Source: Papaver somniferum
Taxonomy: Eukaryota > Streptophyta > Magnoliopsida > Ranunculales > Papaveraceae
NCBI RefSeq assembly: GCF_003573695.1
Contig: NC_039359.1
Location: forward strand, 95,663,275-95,727,274
DNA length: 64,000 nucleotides
Reading direction: 5' to 3'
This document shows positions 36,731 to 49,767 of this stretch, piece by piece. The notes below the pieces were generated by a model. The model made no database searches, was not told the origin of the DNA, and was given only the letters and a program-made list of their open reading frames with translations. Within the stretch, counting starts at the first letter, position 1. Each line of letters starts with the position of its first letter. The translations under genes and the position numbers were made by a program.

Positions 36731-38310
36731 TGTTAGAGCATTGCTCTGTCGAACTCACAAGTGTTGATATCTCAAGCTGTTGTCAGATTTAGTTGTCAAA
36801 AAAATATATTTATTTCTATTCTACAATTAGTTAGGTCTCGGATTAGGATAGAAGTGTATGTGAGAATCGGACATCACTGCGTTCTACCGTTTGAAGTCGA
36901 AGATCAACTGAAGTTTTTTGGAGAACTTCTTCAACAAAAGGTAAGTGAAGACTGAACCACCTATTTTCTCAAGTTATATTCATCCTTCTATCTATGAGAC
37001 ATTGTGGCATGACTAATTAGACTATATTAAGCATATCAAGAATTTCGAGTCAAGTTTATCTTGGTAATTAGTTCTCGAAATATATATGACTAAGTTTAAT
37101 GAACATTTTTCATACTTGATGAATATCGGTTAAGAACAATTTATTTTTTATAATCTAAATTGTGATTCAAGCTTATCATTCGATAATATCCTGGAACAAT
37201 GATATGTGCCATTGATGTTATTTGGGAATGTTTCAAATTGATTTAAAGAGAAACATAGAACTACTGTAAATCTGGATACATGATAGTATGCATACCAGTT
37301 TCACAAACTGGGAAAACTGTTATAGGTCCGGAGCCGAAGTACATATACTTAGTATATGTACCTAGGTATCTATATGTAGACAGTGACTTAATGGTACGCA
37401 TACCCGGTATCCATACCACAAAAAGTCTGAGAACTCGTGAACCTGGAATAATATGCATACCGGAAAAGAACTGTGGTTTTGAAACCGTTGTGGTATCAAT
37501 ACCCGGTACGCAAACTGTAAAAGTTTTATAAATTCCAGAACTTATATTTGTCTTAAGGGTACACATACCCGGTACATGTACCATGGCAAATATGGTCACA
37601 GATAAGGTTGATTACACGTACTTGGCCTATCGAATATTTTCAGATGCACATAAAATTATATCTGTAAGATAATTAGCATTTGGATCAATATCTAAGAACA
37701 CTATATAGACATGATTGATCACATTATAACCTATGGTTGTGACTCAAACTTAAAGTCTTAAGTGTTATATGAAAATGATTAAGCTTATAGTTCAATCGGC
37801 TAGCTTCAGATAATTGCTTATGAACAATGTATTTGTACACGGTTCAGTTACGGTTCATCCTAACCAGAGTGTATATCTTGATATGTCAATCACATTTCAA
37901 AGATTTATCTAATGTTTGGTTGGTTCCAAAGCTATCTTAGCTTAAACCTAAAGAAACTTATACTTTGAAAGTCTATATAAGGGGAACCTCACACAACTAG
38001 GGTCTTTGAATCCCGACACTTCTCTTGTGTGTCCAAGTTGTAAACTAGAGTCATCCTCTTCCTAAAACCCTTTTAGGGTTTAACGACTATAAATACTTCA
38101 TAGGGATTCGTGAAACCATGTACAACTATCTTTTATCTTGATAGTTCGTGTATCCTGATCTTGTTTGATTGTTGAGCTACTCACTCAAACAAGATAGATA
38201 GAAATCACAAAGTTGTTTTTTTTATCTCAGACTCTGTGATTCCACGGGTTTAATACTTGTGAGGTGAATAATAATCTAGGATGCTTTTCGGAAAGTATAA
38301 TTCCAGATTT
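36731..38310 (+). mobile_element. E2: truncated copia-like LTR, plus strand
   Basis: It starts TGTTAGAGCATTGCTCTGTCG and follows E1 in order (the 'tatataagg' TATA-like site near 37975, 'gttttaacgact', 'tgcttttcgg'). It loses similarity near 38310, before the expected TTTTCA end. A cluster of paired GTATGCATACC-type motifs lies at 37285-37580. Truncation coordinates are approximate. Confidence 0.65.
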
Positions 38311-38408
38311 TGTGGTTAGCTAGACTTTGTATATTTTTATCGATTTCCAGACTCGCCTTAATCTACAATTAAAAAGGAAATCACACATATAGGCTTATAT
38401 ATAGGAAG

Positions 38409-40880
38409 TGAAAAGGTGGGGGCATAAAAACCACACTCAATAATTCGTTCGACAATCTGTATGGACTAAACTCTAATATAATTCTGAGAGCACCAACTTA
38501 AAATCAAGATAAATCAAGAGATATATCAAAAAGATTTATCTTTTTCTCAATATAATCAGCAAATCAAACAGATAGAAACCTGCGAGCCTGATTGATATGA
38601 GAAATAACTTGGACGGCACAAAATACCGATGCCCAAGTATCAATCAAGTTCTATCCAACAAACAAGGTCGGATTTATTAAATAATGAACTACGCACAACA
38701 TGTGATATTTCAATTATATAAAAATATAATGCGGAAAAGAAATAACAGAGACACCAGAAGTTTTGTTAACAAGGAAACTGCAAATGCAGAATAACCTCGG
38801 GACCTAGTCCAGATTTGAACGCCACATTGTATTAAGCCGCTACAGACTCTAGCTTACTACAAGTTAACTTCAGACTGGAATGTAGTTGATCCCTAACCAA
38901 GTTTTACATCGATTAAGGTATAGTCGTGTTCCTTACTCCTCTAGAACCACGCCGGATTCTGCTCACTTGATTCCCTTAGCTGATCTCACCCAAAACTAAG
39001 AGTTGCTATGACCCAAAGTCAAAGACTTATAAACAAATCTGTATCCCACAAATATGTCTATTCTTTATTCGGTTTTTATTTTGTCTTTTGATAAATCAAG
39101 GTAAACAGGAACCTATTGATAATCCGGTCTTATACTCCCGAAGAGAAGCCTTGAAATATCAATTACCTCACAATAACCTAACTGATTAATAGGAAAATTT
39201 ATTGCGGAATTACAAGAGTCTGAGACGAAGAACTGTTGTGATTACTTTTTACATCTTACCTATCGGAGATAAATCTCGAGTAAATCTTAGAGATAAAACT
39301 CAATATGATAGAACAAGTAAGATCAGAATATGTAACTACAGAGAAAATAGAAGTCTTAAAGTCGTTAACCTATAATGGTTTTACAAAAAACCTAGGTTAA
39401 AGGAGACTTGACTCTAGCACGCAACTAGGAACACATAGAAGTATGGGGATTAGGTTTTCCCATTTCTAGAATTATCCTTTATATAGTATTACAAATCAGG
39501 GTTGCTTTCAATCAAATGTAAGATATCTTAATAACTTAAGTCATTGTTAGATGAAAACCTGATTTAAGATTCAAGCTAACTCTGCTTTAAAATAAAGCAA
39601 TCAATCTCCACTGTTAGATGGTCTTAGATTGTTACACACAAATGAAATATACATTTATTTACATATGGTTTACCGTACCTAAGCGTGTATATTGAGTTGT
39701 CTAAATTATTAGTTAACCGAAGTTAGCCATATGAGCACTTTTGTCTTAACCGTATTCATCTAACACTTCTAGATCAAATATGAAGATCAATCAATCGTGA
39801 AAGATAATCAAATGAATATGATTGTGTTTCAAATAGAGTTGTTCAATTGTTACCTATATCATAGAAATATATATGAACAAACTGAATCGAAATAGGTTTG
39901 ATTATTAATCGTACAAAGTACTTATACAAGAATCAATTAATGAACATTAAGCCATGGTTTGCAAAGATTGCATTCCTTAAATCATTAATGTATTAGTTTA
40001 TGAGTATGAGAATCATACATGACCGATTCTAGAACTTTACCATTGTGTTCGCCGACCAGGTACACGAACAGCAGCTCCGAACCTTGGCCTGTCAATTCGT
40101 TCGGAAACAGCCGTCCCGGACCCAACTTAGGTATAACCATTCGCATACTAGGTACGCAAACAAGGTTCTCGGACCTGAATCATTACAAAACAGTTCGCAT
40201 ACTAGGTATGCATACCGTGTTGTATCCAGACATAGGTAAACGTTCCAAACTCTCATTTCAATCATTGAAACATCCTTGGAAGACGATAATGGTTGTCTCA
40301 CAAAATCCATTAGCTTCAAGTAATTTTCAAGTGATCGAATTATCAATACGAAACTTCCCAAGTTAACATCAAATGACTGTCTCACACAAATCATAAAAGA
40401 TGTTCAAGGTAATTTTCACATCATCTTTTGACATGTACTTAGTTTCAAATAATAAATTGTTTCTAACTAAACTCGTCAAGAATATGATAAACATAGCTAA
40501 AGAAAAAAAAACTTCCAACACATATTTCGAGACATTGATAAGGGAGATAATCTCGTCATGAAATATCAAATGTGTATAATGTGAAAGTCTAACAGCTATA
40601 CGACTTAGTCTCATCAAAAGATAGAATAGAATAGACTTCTGAGTAATAGATAAGGTTTAGTCTCCACCTTTTGTTGATGAAGTTCCCCCAAGATCCTTAG
40701 TAGATCTTCGTCTTAAAATGGGAACTCCGTGAAGTCTAAATCTCAACTACGCATTCTATCCTAATCCGAGACATAATTATAAGTAGACTAGAAATCAAGT
40801 ATATAGTTTTGATCAACTAAACTTGAAAAACAAGCTTGATATAGAAACGCTTGCGAGTTCGGCCGAGCAGTGCTCTAACA
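38409..40880 (-). repeat. E3: LTR of a copia-like element, minus strand (3' LTR)
   Basis: Reverse complement of the E1 layout: the LTR end is at 38409 (TGAAAAGGTGGGGG on the plus strand) and the TGTTAGAGCACTGCTCGG start is at 40880. It is directly preceded (minus strand) by the purine tract at 40882-40896, so it is the 3' LTR of an element whose interior lies to the right. Confidence 0.8.
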
Positions 40881-40881
40881 A

Positions 40882-40896
40882 ACTCCCCCTTTGTCA
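40882..40896 (-). other. Polypurine tract of E3
   Basis: Minus strand reads TGACAAAGGGGGAGT just before the LTR. It is the same as at 49157-49171 in E7. Confidence 0.85.
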
Positions 40897-42063
40897 ATTT
40901 TAGTGGCAAAACTATCAATACATATGGATTACAAAATAAATAAACTTTGTAGCTTCTCATCTATCATTCTTGATTTCCTTGGCTCTTCAATATTCCTTGA
41001 GTTCTTCGCTACTCCAAGTACTTCAGTGATTCTAAACGTGTTTAACTCAGCATCTGAAGATCCATAACCATAACAATAAGAAAACAGATGTTCTCAATCA
41101 TTGTTATACAGTGTCATAGTATTACTATAGATAATAAAAGTTCAATTGTATCACAACTTTGAAATAATACTATGTGATATGTATCACCCCCCCTCCCTCC
41201 CTTTAGTCAATACTTCATCTTACAATGAAAACCACTTCCCCTTACATAATGATCCGCAAACCATATGTATGTAGTGTGAACTACCAAATAATTCTCTCAT
41301 TTTTTGTGACAAAGGTACGAAAACTACGGGATCATAATGAAAAGAGAACATATCAATTTTGTTCTGATGATTTCACGTAGTCAAAACTTAGTGTATTCAT
41401 CAAGGAGTTTATAAAGATACAAGATAACTCATATAATATTCCACTGCCGCACTCTCCACAAAGATATGGCAATTAAGCACAAGTTCAATTAAGAACTCTC
41501 CCCTATTTTATGTCATTCCTGAAAGAAAAACATGAGCGACCTTACTTTTACGAGAAAAAAAGGATTTCTTTGGACGTTAACAAACCACCATGAATTTGTA
41601 TCCAGTAAACTCGGATAAATTAGCCACAAGAAGACCTTTTTGATTAATTTAATCATAAATGCTCAACATAAGAAAACTTATGGAGCCATACAGTACTTTA
41701 ACATAAAATTGGATCAGGGAAAAATCAATACTGCAGAATACTTTCAAAAGTTCATTATATCTTTCATCAATATTTGTATAATGACACAATAGAAACTTTT
41801 GAATATGTTTGAGATAATCATAGTTCACGGACGTAAACACATAGATATATCATAAGAAATTTGCAATATATGAAATCAAAAAGATTAAATACTGCAAACA
41901 TCATCTTCCAAATAACGTTAGAATTTAAATAAATAAATCTAAAACATTACAAGGTGAAAATCATTGAAATAGCTATGTGTAATCACAAATAATGCTATTT
42001 CATACCCTATTTATCCTTCTTAAAAATAAGAATAAATTTTTATAAGAAGTTTCCTAGATGTTA
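40897..42063 (-). other. 3' noncoding interior of E3
   Basis: It matches the plus-strand interior of E7 (about 48400-49156) in inverse orientation: for example 'gtccaa.gaaatcc', 'cgtaaaagtaagg.cgctc', the G-run near 41187, 'gatacatatcac', and 'gtaatccatatgtattgatagtt'. No protein is evident. Confidence 0.7.
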
Positions 42064-43098
42064 TCAAAAGATAAAGAAGTTAATCATCATCTTCATCATC
42101 ATGGAATCCATCCAAGAAGCTTGAATTTTATCCGTCTCTTCCTTGATTTCGTGAAATTGTATAGCAGTCACACAAAATTCTTCTTGCACACATTTTACCT
42201 TAGAATTTACCTTACAAACACCCTTGTGAATTTGTTGAAGAAGACCCAAAGTGGTATGATCACAAGAACCATCAAGAGTATCATATATTTGTCTTTTGTA
42301 GAAGTTCGTCTTCATACGTTATGAAAAACTTTGACGAAATAGTTTGGGAGTTCCAACAGAGTTGCCAATGTGAGCAACGGAGTGAGCACTACATATTTGC
42401 CCAATTAAGCATGCAAAGCCTAATTTCTTGTTGAGCGACGTCATCGTGACCATTTGAAGAATAATAAATATACAAACATCAAGACCTTGAGCACCCATTT
42501 CAAGGAAATAAACCAACTCTGCAAATTCACGACTCCACCGAGAATTCTTAATTGTGGAGGGACAAAGATTATAGATGCCAAGTTTTCCGAAGATCCTCAA
42601 AGCAATACTAAGATCTTAGGTAGGAAATTTCCCTTCTAATCAAACTTCTTTCGGGACAGACCAAACGAAATAGCTTCATAAGATGGTCTTTCTCCTTTTG
42701 GTCTAGGTAGTCAAAAATTACCCAAAGGGATTTTGGTAATCTTTGAAATCAACTAGTATCTTTTTCCTACTTATCATAGTCTTGAATTCCAAGTTATCAA
42801 GATTAACAACACGGATGTTAGCATAAAAGATTCTTGTGAGAGTGTCAAATCCTTCACCAAGACCATTGAAGATGTTGCCAAGATTATTTTTCTCAAAACA
42901 CACCAAGTTTTCTTTATGACCACTTTCCTTTACCAATTTCTTCTCTAGTATGAATCTACTAGAAGAAATCTTTTTAAAGGTCTTACTAATTATTGATGAA
43001 TACAATTCTAATAGAGTCTTAGTCTCTTGGAACAATCTTACTTGAGAGAGAGGATTTATCAAGACCTTTAGAAATTTTCCTTGGTCTCTTATCATCAT
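42064..43098 (-). pseudogene. Accessory gene inside E3, resembling 'putative plant transposon protein' ORFs
   Basis: A single minus-strand frame runs from ATG 43098 to 42064 with about half a dozen stops (among them 42720, 42321 and several between 42605 and 42706) but no frameshift that I can see. It reads FDTLTRIFYANIRVVNLDN early and IFGKLGIYNLCPSTIKNSRW, GFACLIGQICSAHSVAHIGN later. The FYAN... block and the LIGQIC.AH..AHIGN block recall a family of plant transposon-borne proteins of unknown function (PF20167-like); this is recognition by memory and is not verified. It is in sense with E3, between the lost pol region and the 3' LTR. A TATA box, leader exon and intron precede it. Confidence 0.5.
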
Positions 43099-43110
43099 TA
43101 TTAGACCTTC

Positions 43111-43155
43111 CTATTATAAAATATAATTGAGGGGAAAACAAGATAAGAGACTTAC
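43111..43155 (-). other. 5' leader intron of the E3 accessory gene
   Basis: Donor AA|GTAAGT (43155-43150) and acceptor TTATAATAG (ending 43111), twelve bases upstream of the ATG at 43098. The intron would be only 45 bp, short for a plant. Confidence 0.45.
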
Positions 43156-43305
43156 TTGATTAGCTTCCTTGTAGAAATTTCTTCCTTCACGCTTTTTATT
43201 TGACCTCCAAGAAGGATTTAATGGAGCTGGTACGAACCCTAGAAGAAGAACTTGTTCACATATGCGGACGAAGTAAGGAAGAAGAAGGGTACGCGTACTG
43301 TAACC

Positions 43306-43311
43306 TTTATA
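43306..43311 (-). promoter_or_regulatory. TATA box of the E3 accessory gene
   Basis: TATAAA within GGATATAAAGG on the minus strand, about 150 bases before the leader donor site. Confidence 0.5.
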
Positions 43312-43316
43312 TCCCT

Positions 43317-43880
43317 TTAGAGGGCTTGGGCCGGTGCAGGTACCAAGGCCCATAAAAAGAAAGCATGATTCCTATATGGTTTACACTAACCAAGATCAAA
43401 TCATGAACCGTGAGTTTCACACACTGAGTGAATATTTTATATCTGAGTGACAGGAAAATCGCTTTTATTCTTAGCTCAATGAACAGTTAAAAACAAATTC
43501 AGAGCACAAGAATAATTGATATTTTTATCATATCACAGTATGATAAATAAGATAGTAGGAGACTATATTATTTATCCTCAGATGGGAAGAAATATTTTGT
43601 CATAGAAAGTGTGAACCGATTGGAGTTTTCTCAACAATTGAAAGCATTCAAATGCCAGAATTTCTGCCAAGAAAATTTTATAAACTAAAGATAGTTTACT
43701 TCTTTTTAAAAAAAAAAACCTAACCCAAAAAAAAAATGATACAAAATCACAAAGCTAATCAAACTGTTACTCGCCCCATCTCAAGCTATATACATATGGG
43801 GTGGAGCCAATATTGTTACCAAGAGGCTAGATGGGAAGGAGATTGCTCACGCACCATCTCAGGTTGATATTTGTGATATG
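43317..43880. other. Spacer between E3 interior and E4
   Basis: No coding or repeat match found. Two A-runs near 43710-43735. Confidence 0.5.
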
Positions 43881-44440
43881 TGTTAGAGAACTACTCGGTC
43901 GAACTCGCAAGCGTTGATATCACAAGCTTGTTTGTCAAGTATAGTTGATCAAAACTATATACTTGATTTCTAGTCTACTTATAGATATATCTCGGATTAG
44001 GATAGAATGTGTATTTGAGCTTTAGACTTCACGGGGTTCACCAATTGAAGACGAAGATCTACTGAGGAGCTTGGAGGAACTTCATCAACAAAAGGTATGT
44101 GGAGACTAATCTATCACTCGGAATTTTATTTTATTTTATCTTATAGTGAGACTAAGTTGTATAACTTTATAGACTTTTGTATTATACACATTTTATATTT
44201 CGAGCCGAGTTTATCTCGCTTATCTATTTCTCGAAATATGTGTTGGAAGTTTTTTGCTTTAGCTATGTTCATCATATTCTTGACGAGTTTAATTGGAAAC
44301 AATTTATTGTTGGAAACTAAATATATGTCAAAAGATGATCATGTGAAAATTACCTTGAACATCTTATATGATTTATGTGAGACAGTCATTTGATGTTAAC
44401 TTGGGAAGTTTCTTATTGATCATCCGATCACTTGAAAATT
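43881..44440 (+). mobile_element. E4, left piece: copia-like LTR start, plus strand
   Basis: It starts TGTTAGAGAACTACTCGGTCG and follows the first 560 bases of the LTR up to 'cgatcacttgaaaatt'. There it abuts reverse-oriented LTR DNA. Confidence 0.7.
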
Positions 44441-46632
44441 ATGTGGAAAAGAAATAACACAACCACCAAAAATTTTATTAACGAGGAAACCGCAAATGCA
44501 GAAAAACCCCGGGACGTAGTCCAACTTTGAACACCACACTATATTAAGCTATAGACACTAGCCTACTACCAATGAACTTAAGACTGGAATGTAGTTGAGC
44601 TCTAACCAATCTCACACTGATCAAGGTACATTTGCGCTCCTTACGTTTCTGAACCCCAGTGGGATTCTATGCACTTGATTCCCTTAGCTGATCTCACCCA
44701 CAACTAAGAGTTGCTACGACCCAAATTCGAAGACTTGATAAACAAATCTGTCTCACACAAAAAATTCTATTGAGATAGATAAATCTGTCTCCCACAGATA
44801 TACCTATGGGTTTTGTTCCGTCTTTTGATAGATCAAGGTACACAGGAACCAATTGATAAATCAGACTTATATACCCGAAGAACAACCAAGTATTATCAAT
44901 CACCTCACAATAATATTAATTGTATGAAAGCGAAACAAGATATTGTGGAATCAGAAATGATGATACGAAGATATTTGTGATTTATTTTAATCTTACCTAT
45001 CAGAGATAAATCTCAAGCAAATCTTAGAAAAGATAATACTCAATCACGATTAGAAGTAAGATCATAACATGCAACCACATAGAAAATAGTTGGGTCTGGC
45101 TTCACAATCCCAATGAAGTCTTCAAGTCGTTAACCTACAGGGTTTTGGAATAAACCTAAGGTTAAAGGAGAATCGACTCTAGTCGCAACACAGGAGGTGT
45201 GGGGATTAGGATTCCCAGTTGATAGAGTTCTTCCTTATATAGTCTTCGAATCAGGGTTTGATAGCTTTAGAACAAAGCAATCAATATTCACTGTAAGATG
45301 AAATCTGATCTAAGATTGAAGCTAAGTTTGCTTGAAACCAAAGCAACAACTCTCCACCGTTAGACGGACTTAGTTTGTTATACAAAAATGAAACATACCT
45401 TCATTTAGATATGGGTAATCGTACCTAAACGTGTACACTAGGTTGGTTCAACAATAGTTAACCGAAGTTAGCCACATGAACACTTTCATATCAACCTTAT
45501 TCATCTGAATCACAACTAGTTCAAATGACTCAAATGAAACTAGTTATAGAGTTGTTCAATTGTTATATTCTCATAGAAGTATACAAGAACACAATCGAAA
45601 CAAAATCGGCTTGATTCACTCGAATCAATTCATGAACATTATAGCCACGGTTTGTAAAAGATTGCATTCCTTATTATATAAATGTATTTGTTCATGGAAC
45701 AACTGATTCTATAACTTTAACCCACTCAAGTATGCAAACGGGTACGCAAACTTAAGTAGACGAACTTGGACTGTGTCCGACAGTATGCGAACGTGTACGC
45801 ATACTATCACACATCCATAAACAACAGTTGAATTAGTAATCGTACTATTACGCATACAATAGTTCCCGGACTTCAACTGAGTCCGCCCGTACGTATACGG
45901 GTATGCATACCAAGGCTCCCGGACTTTACCTGACCTCGCCAGTACGCATACGAGTATGCACACTAAACCGGTCTTGGATCAACATATATGCAAGTACGCA
46001 TACTATGTCTATAATCCAATTATGGTTAAGTGTTCTAAACTCTATTTCAATCATTGAAACATTCTTAGAGGATGACAATAGTTTTTTTCACACACTATTA
46101 GCATCAAAGCGTATTTCAAGTTATTGAAATAATCAAAACGAAACATTTCAGGTCTATATCAAATGATTGTCTCACACAAATCATGTAAGATGTTACCAGG
46201 AGATTTTCACATTATAATCTTTTGACTTTCGTCAAGAATATAAGATGAACTTGGTTAAAGCGAAAGCCTACCAACGCATATTTCGAGAAATATGTAAGCG
46301 AGTTAAACTCAACTCAACTCGAAATATGAAATGTGTATAATCGAGTATTATATATTTATACAACTTTTGTCTCAATATAGACTTTTCGAGTGATAGATGA
46401 GTTTCAGTCTCCACATACCTTTTGTTGATGAAGTTCCACAAGCTCTCCTTAGTAGTTCTTCATCTTCAATTGGTGAATGTCGTGAAGTCTAAAGCTCAAC
46501 TACACAATCTATCCTAGTCCGAGACATCGCTATAGTAGACTAGAAATCAAGACTAACAATATTGATCACTAAACTTGACAAAAAAGCTTGAGATGGAAAC
46601 GCTTGCAAATTTGACCGAGCAGTGCTCTAACA
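44441..46632 (-). mobile_element. E5: copia-like LTR, minus strand, lacking its 3' end
   Basis: The minus-strand LTR start TGTTAGAGCACTGCTCGG is at 46632. Compared with E3 it lacks roughly the last 320 bases (the 38409-38730 equivalent). It holds many paired GTACGCATAC motifs (45730-46010). Confidence 0.7.
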
Positions 46633-47743
46633 GGTTGAAAGATATTAGCTTGAGTCTAATCAGGTTTTCATCTAACGTATTGAATGCTTTGTTACCAAGG
46701 TAACATTGATTGCAAACCCTGATTTTAAGACTATATAAAGGAGAACTCTAGCAACTTGGAAACTTAATCCCCACACCTCATGTGTAATACTAGTTGTGAC
46801 TAGAGTCGATTCTCCTTTAACCTCAGGTTTATTCCAAAACCCTGTAGGTTAACGACTTGAAGACTTCATTGGGATTGTGAAGTTAGACCCAACTATTTTC
46901 TTTGTAATTGCGTGTTCTGATATTGCTTGATTCTTTTGAGTACTATCTTCTCTAAGATTTGCTCGAGATTTATTCTCTGATAGTTAAGACAAAAAGTAGT
47001 CACAAACATCTTCGTCTCATCGTTTGTGATTCCACAATATCTTGTTTCGTTTTCATACGATTAAGATTATTTTGAGATGATTGATAATACTAGGCTGTTC
47101 TTCGGGTGTATAAGTCTGGTTTATCAATTGGTTCCTGTTCACCTTAATTTATCAAAAGACGAAGCAAAACTCATAGTATTTTTATGGGAGACAGATTTAT
47201 CTATTCCATAGACTTTTCTGTGTAAGACAGATTTGTTTACCAAGTCTTCGACTTTGTGTCGTAGAAACTCTTAGTTATGGGTGAGATCAGCTAAGGGAAT
47301 CAAGTGCGTAGTATCCTGCTGGGATCAGAGACGTAAGAAACACAACTTTACCTTGAATCAGTGTGAGATTGATTAGGGTTCAACTACAATCCAGCCCGAA
47401 GTTCATTTGTAGTAGGCTAGTGTATGTATAGGCTTAATACAGTGTGGTGTTCAAAGCTGTACTAGGTCCCGAGGTTTTTCTGGATTTGCGATTTCCTCGC
47501 TAATAAAACTTCCGGTGTCTGTGTTATTTCTTTTCCGTATTATATTTTGTTATAATAATAGAAATATCACAGGTTGTGTGTTAATATTAATCAATTAGAT
47601 AATCCAACCTTTGATTGTTGATATAAATTGATTGACGCTTGAACATTGGTCTTTGGTACCGTGCAAGTTATTTCTCTTTATTCAATCGGGATCGCAAATT
47701 CTTATTTGTTTGATTGCGCATTGAATTGAGAAATAGAGATATC
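46633..47743 (+). mobile_element. E4, right piece: copia-like LTR distal part, plus strand
   Basis: It matches E1 from about 23190 ('ggttga.aaatattagcttga') to about 24300, including 'tatataaaggaga', 'cttcattgggattgtgaag' and 'cgggtgtataag'. About 630 bases of LTR are missing between the two E4 pieces, and the last 130 bases are missing here. Confidence 0.7.
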
Positions 47744-48320
47744 TGTTAGAGCATAGCTCGGTTGAACCCACCAAGCGTTGGTATGTCAAGTTTGATTATC
47801 TTTTTTTAGTGAACCAAAACTGATTTAAAGAGTCGCTTGATTATTTACTAGAGTCAACTTCGTATAGGCTAGCTAGAAATTTATTAGGATATGAGACATA
47901 CAAGTATTACTCGAAGACTTGAAGAATGTGAAGAAGTAAAGAGCTACAACGACGACATCATCCTTCCTAAAGTATCTTTCAAGTCGTGTTTTCAATACTG
48001 CCGAGTCTTGTCCAGGCATAAGCCTTGGACTTGGGCGTAGGCCTCTCCAAGCATTTTGCCAATTCCCTATCTTACCACGCTTACCAACTTCGTATATCTT
48101 GATAGGAAATATGAGCATCCACTTGCATAGAGCTACCAAGCTTAGATGATATGAGAGGCCAACATGCTGGACCGGCAATGCTGCAACTCATTGTGGATTC
48201 CTACGTACCCTTCCCTACTCTAAAGGGATCAAGCACAGACCGTAGTTCATCCTCGAAGGGACAAGCAACTTTTGTGGTTAACATAGTCGTAGCTCCGTAA
48301 GTTCTCTTATGTCGAGCATG
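47744..48320 (+). mobile_element. E6: related LTR-like fragment
   Basis: It begins TGTTAGAGCATAGCTCGGTTG, like the other LTRs, but diverges after about 80 bases. The rest (to about 48320) matches none of the other copies. It may be the 5' LTR or leader of the E7 element; I cannot tell. Confidence 0.4.
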
Positions 48321-49156
48321 TTCAATTAAATTGATCACTTTTGTGTTTAATTTGATTGTGTATTCCGATTAAATTAATCATGGGTTCTCTTGTGGTTAGT
48401 TTTATTGAGAATTTTGGATATAGAAAATCATTTCTTTATGGTTTTTGGTGTCCAATAAAATCCTTATTTTCTTGTAAAAGTAAGGCCGCTCTTATTGTTT
48501 TCCTGGGAATGAATCAAATGAGGGAGAGTTCTTATGAACTTGTGGGGAGTGCGGCTGTGGAATTATTTAGGGGTTATCTTGTATCTTTATAAACTCCTTG
48601 ATGAATGCATTTAGCCTCGGCTTTATGATTGCATCTAAACAAGTTGATATGTACTTTTCTTTGGTCTTGAAGCGTCTTCGTGGAAATTTCATTAGGATCC
48701 CGTTTTCGTACCTTTGCCAATTTTATTGACAAAAAGGGGGAGAATTAATATGTAGTTCACACTACAAATACATATGATTTACGTGCTTTACGGGTCATTA
48801 TGTAAGGGGGGGGGGGTGGTTTTCATGTTGAGACGAAAGTATTGACTAAGGGGGAGTGATACATATCACCATAGTATTGTTGTCGAAGTTGTGATATAAG
48901 AACTTTGATGCTGAGTAATAATACAATGACACTGTATAACAATGATCGAGAGCTTTTTTTTTCTCATTGTTATGGCTACGGAACTTCAACAACTATGATT
49001 CTCAATTGAACATCTATGGAATCATGGGAGTACTTGGAAAAGATGAAGTTTTCAAGTAATGTTGAAGCACCAAGGAGATAAAGCATGTGGACGAGAAGCT
49101 ACAAAGTTTTATTTATTTTGTAATCCATATGTATTGATAGTTTAGTCAATAAAATT
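48321..49156 (+). other. 3' noncoding interior of E7 (copia-like)
   Basis: Plus-strand counterpart of the E3 interior (40897-41640), with the G10 run at 48807. No pol is present upstream. Confidence 0.65.
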
Positions 49157-49171
49157 GACAAAGGGGGAGAT
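49157..49171 (+). other. Polypurine tract of E7
   Basis: TGACAAAGGGGGAGAT immediately before the LTR start TGTTAGAGCATTGCTCGG at 49172. This fixes the LTR border for the whole family. Confidence 0.9.
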
Positions 49172-49334
49172 TGTTAGAGCATTGCTCGGTCGAACTCGCA
49201 TGCGTTGCTATCTCAAGCATGTTTGTCAATGTTAGTGATCAAAACTATATGTCTTGATTTCTAGTATACTTATGACTAAGTCTCGGTCTAGGATAGTTAG
49301 GAATAGTTGAGCTCCAGACACCAAGGCGATTATC
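49172..49334 (+). repeat. E7: start of a copia-like LTR, cut by element C
   Basis: It matches E1 from its first base ('tgttagagcattgctcggtcgaactcgcatg' region) for about 150 bases, then ends at the start of element C. The rest of this LTR would lie beyond the window if C was inserted here. Confidence 0.7.
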
Positions 49335-49767
49335 TTTTTTGATGGTTGATTTTCAACAAAGGTCAAAATCGTGAAATCATGATACTGCATGTCCCTGACA
49401 CGGATTTCAGGCATGTGACGATTCATATTTTACGATCCATGATGAACACGTTTTTCGAAAAGCCTCCACTAACTGACATAATTGGGCAGTTCTCCTCAGA
49501 TTGAGAGCTTAACGCCTTCAGGACGTCGGTAACACTCACTGTTCCCTGACTATGTGGAGATACCGTGTATAGACTCAGGCGTTTCTCCTCAGATTGAGAG
49601 CATTAACGCCTTCAGGTCGTAAGCAAGCAACACTTATGACTCCCTGACTATGCACCTTTCAGAATGGATGTGACGATTTAACTGGCTAATATCCTTTCTG
49701 CAATAGATTGATTCTACCGTGACATTCACCACTGAATTCCTAGAAGATAATTTATTTTATCTCATCA

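Noticed and set aside
47873..48178. 101-codon minus-strand ORF in E6
   Set aside because: Looks protein-like in part but has no motif I can name, and it lies in a degenerate LTR-like fragment.
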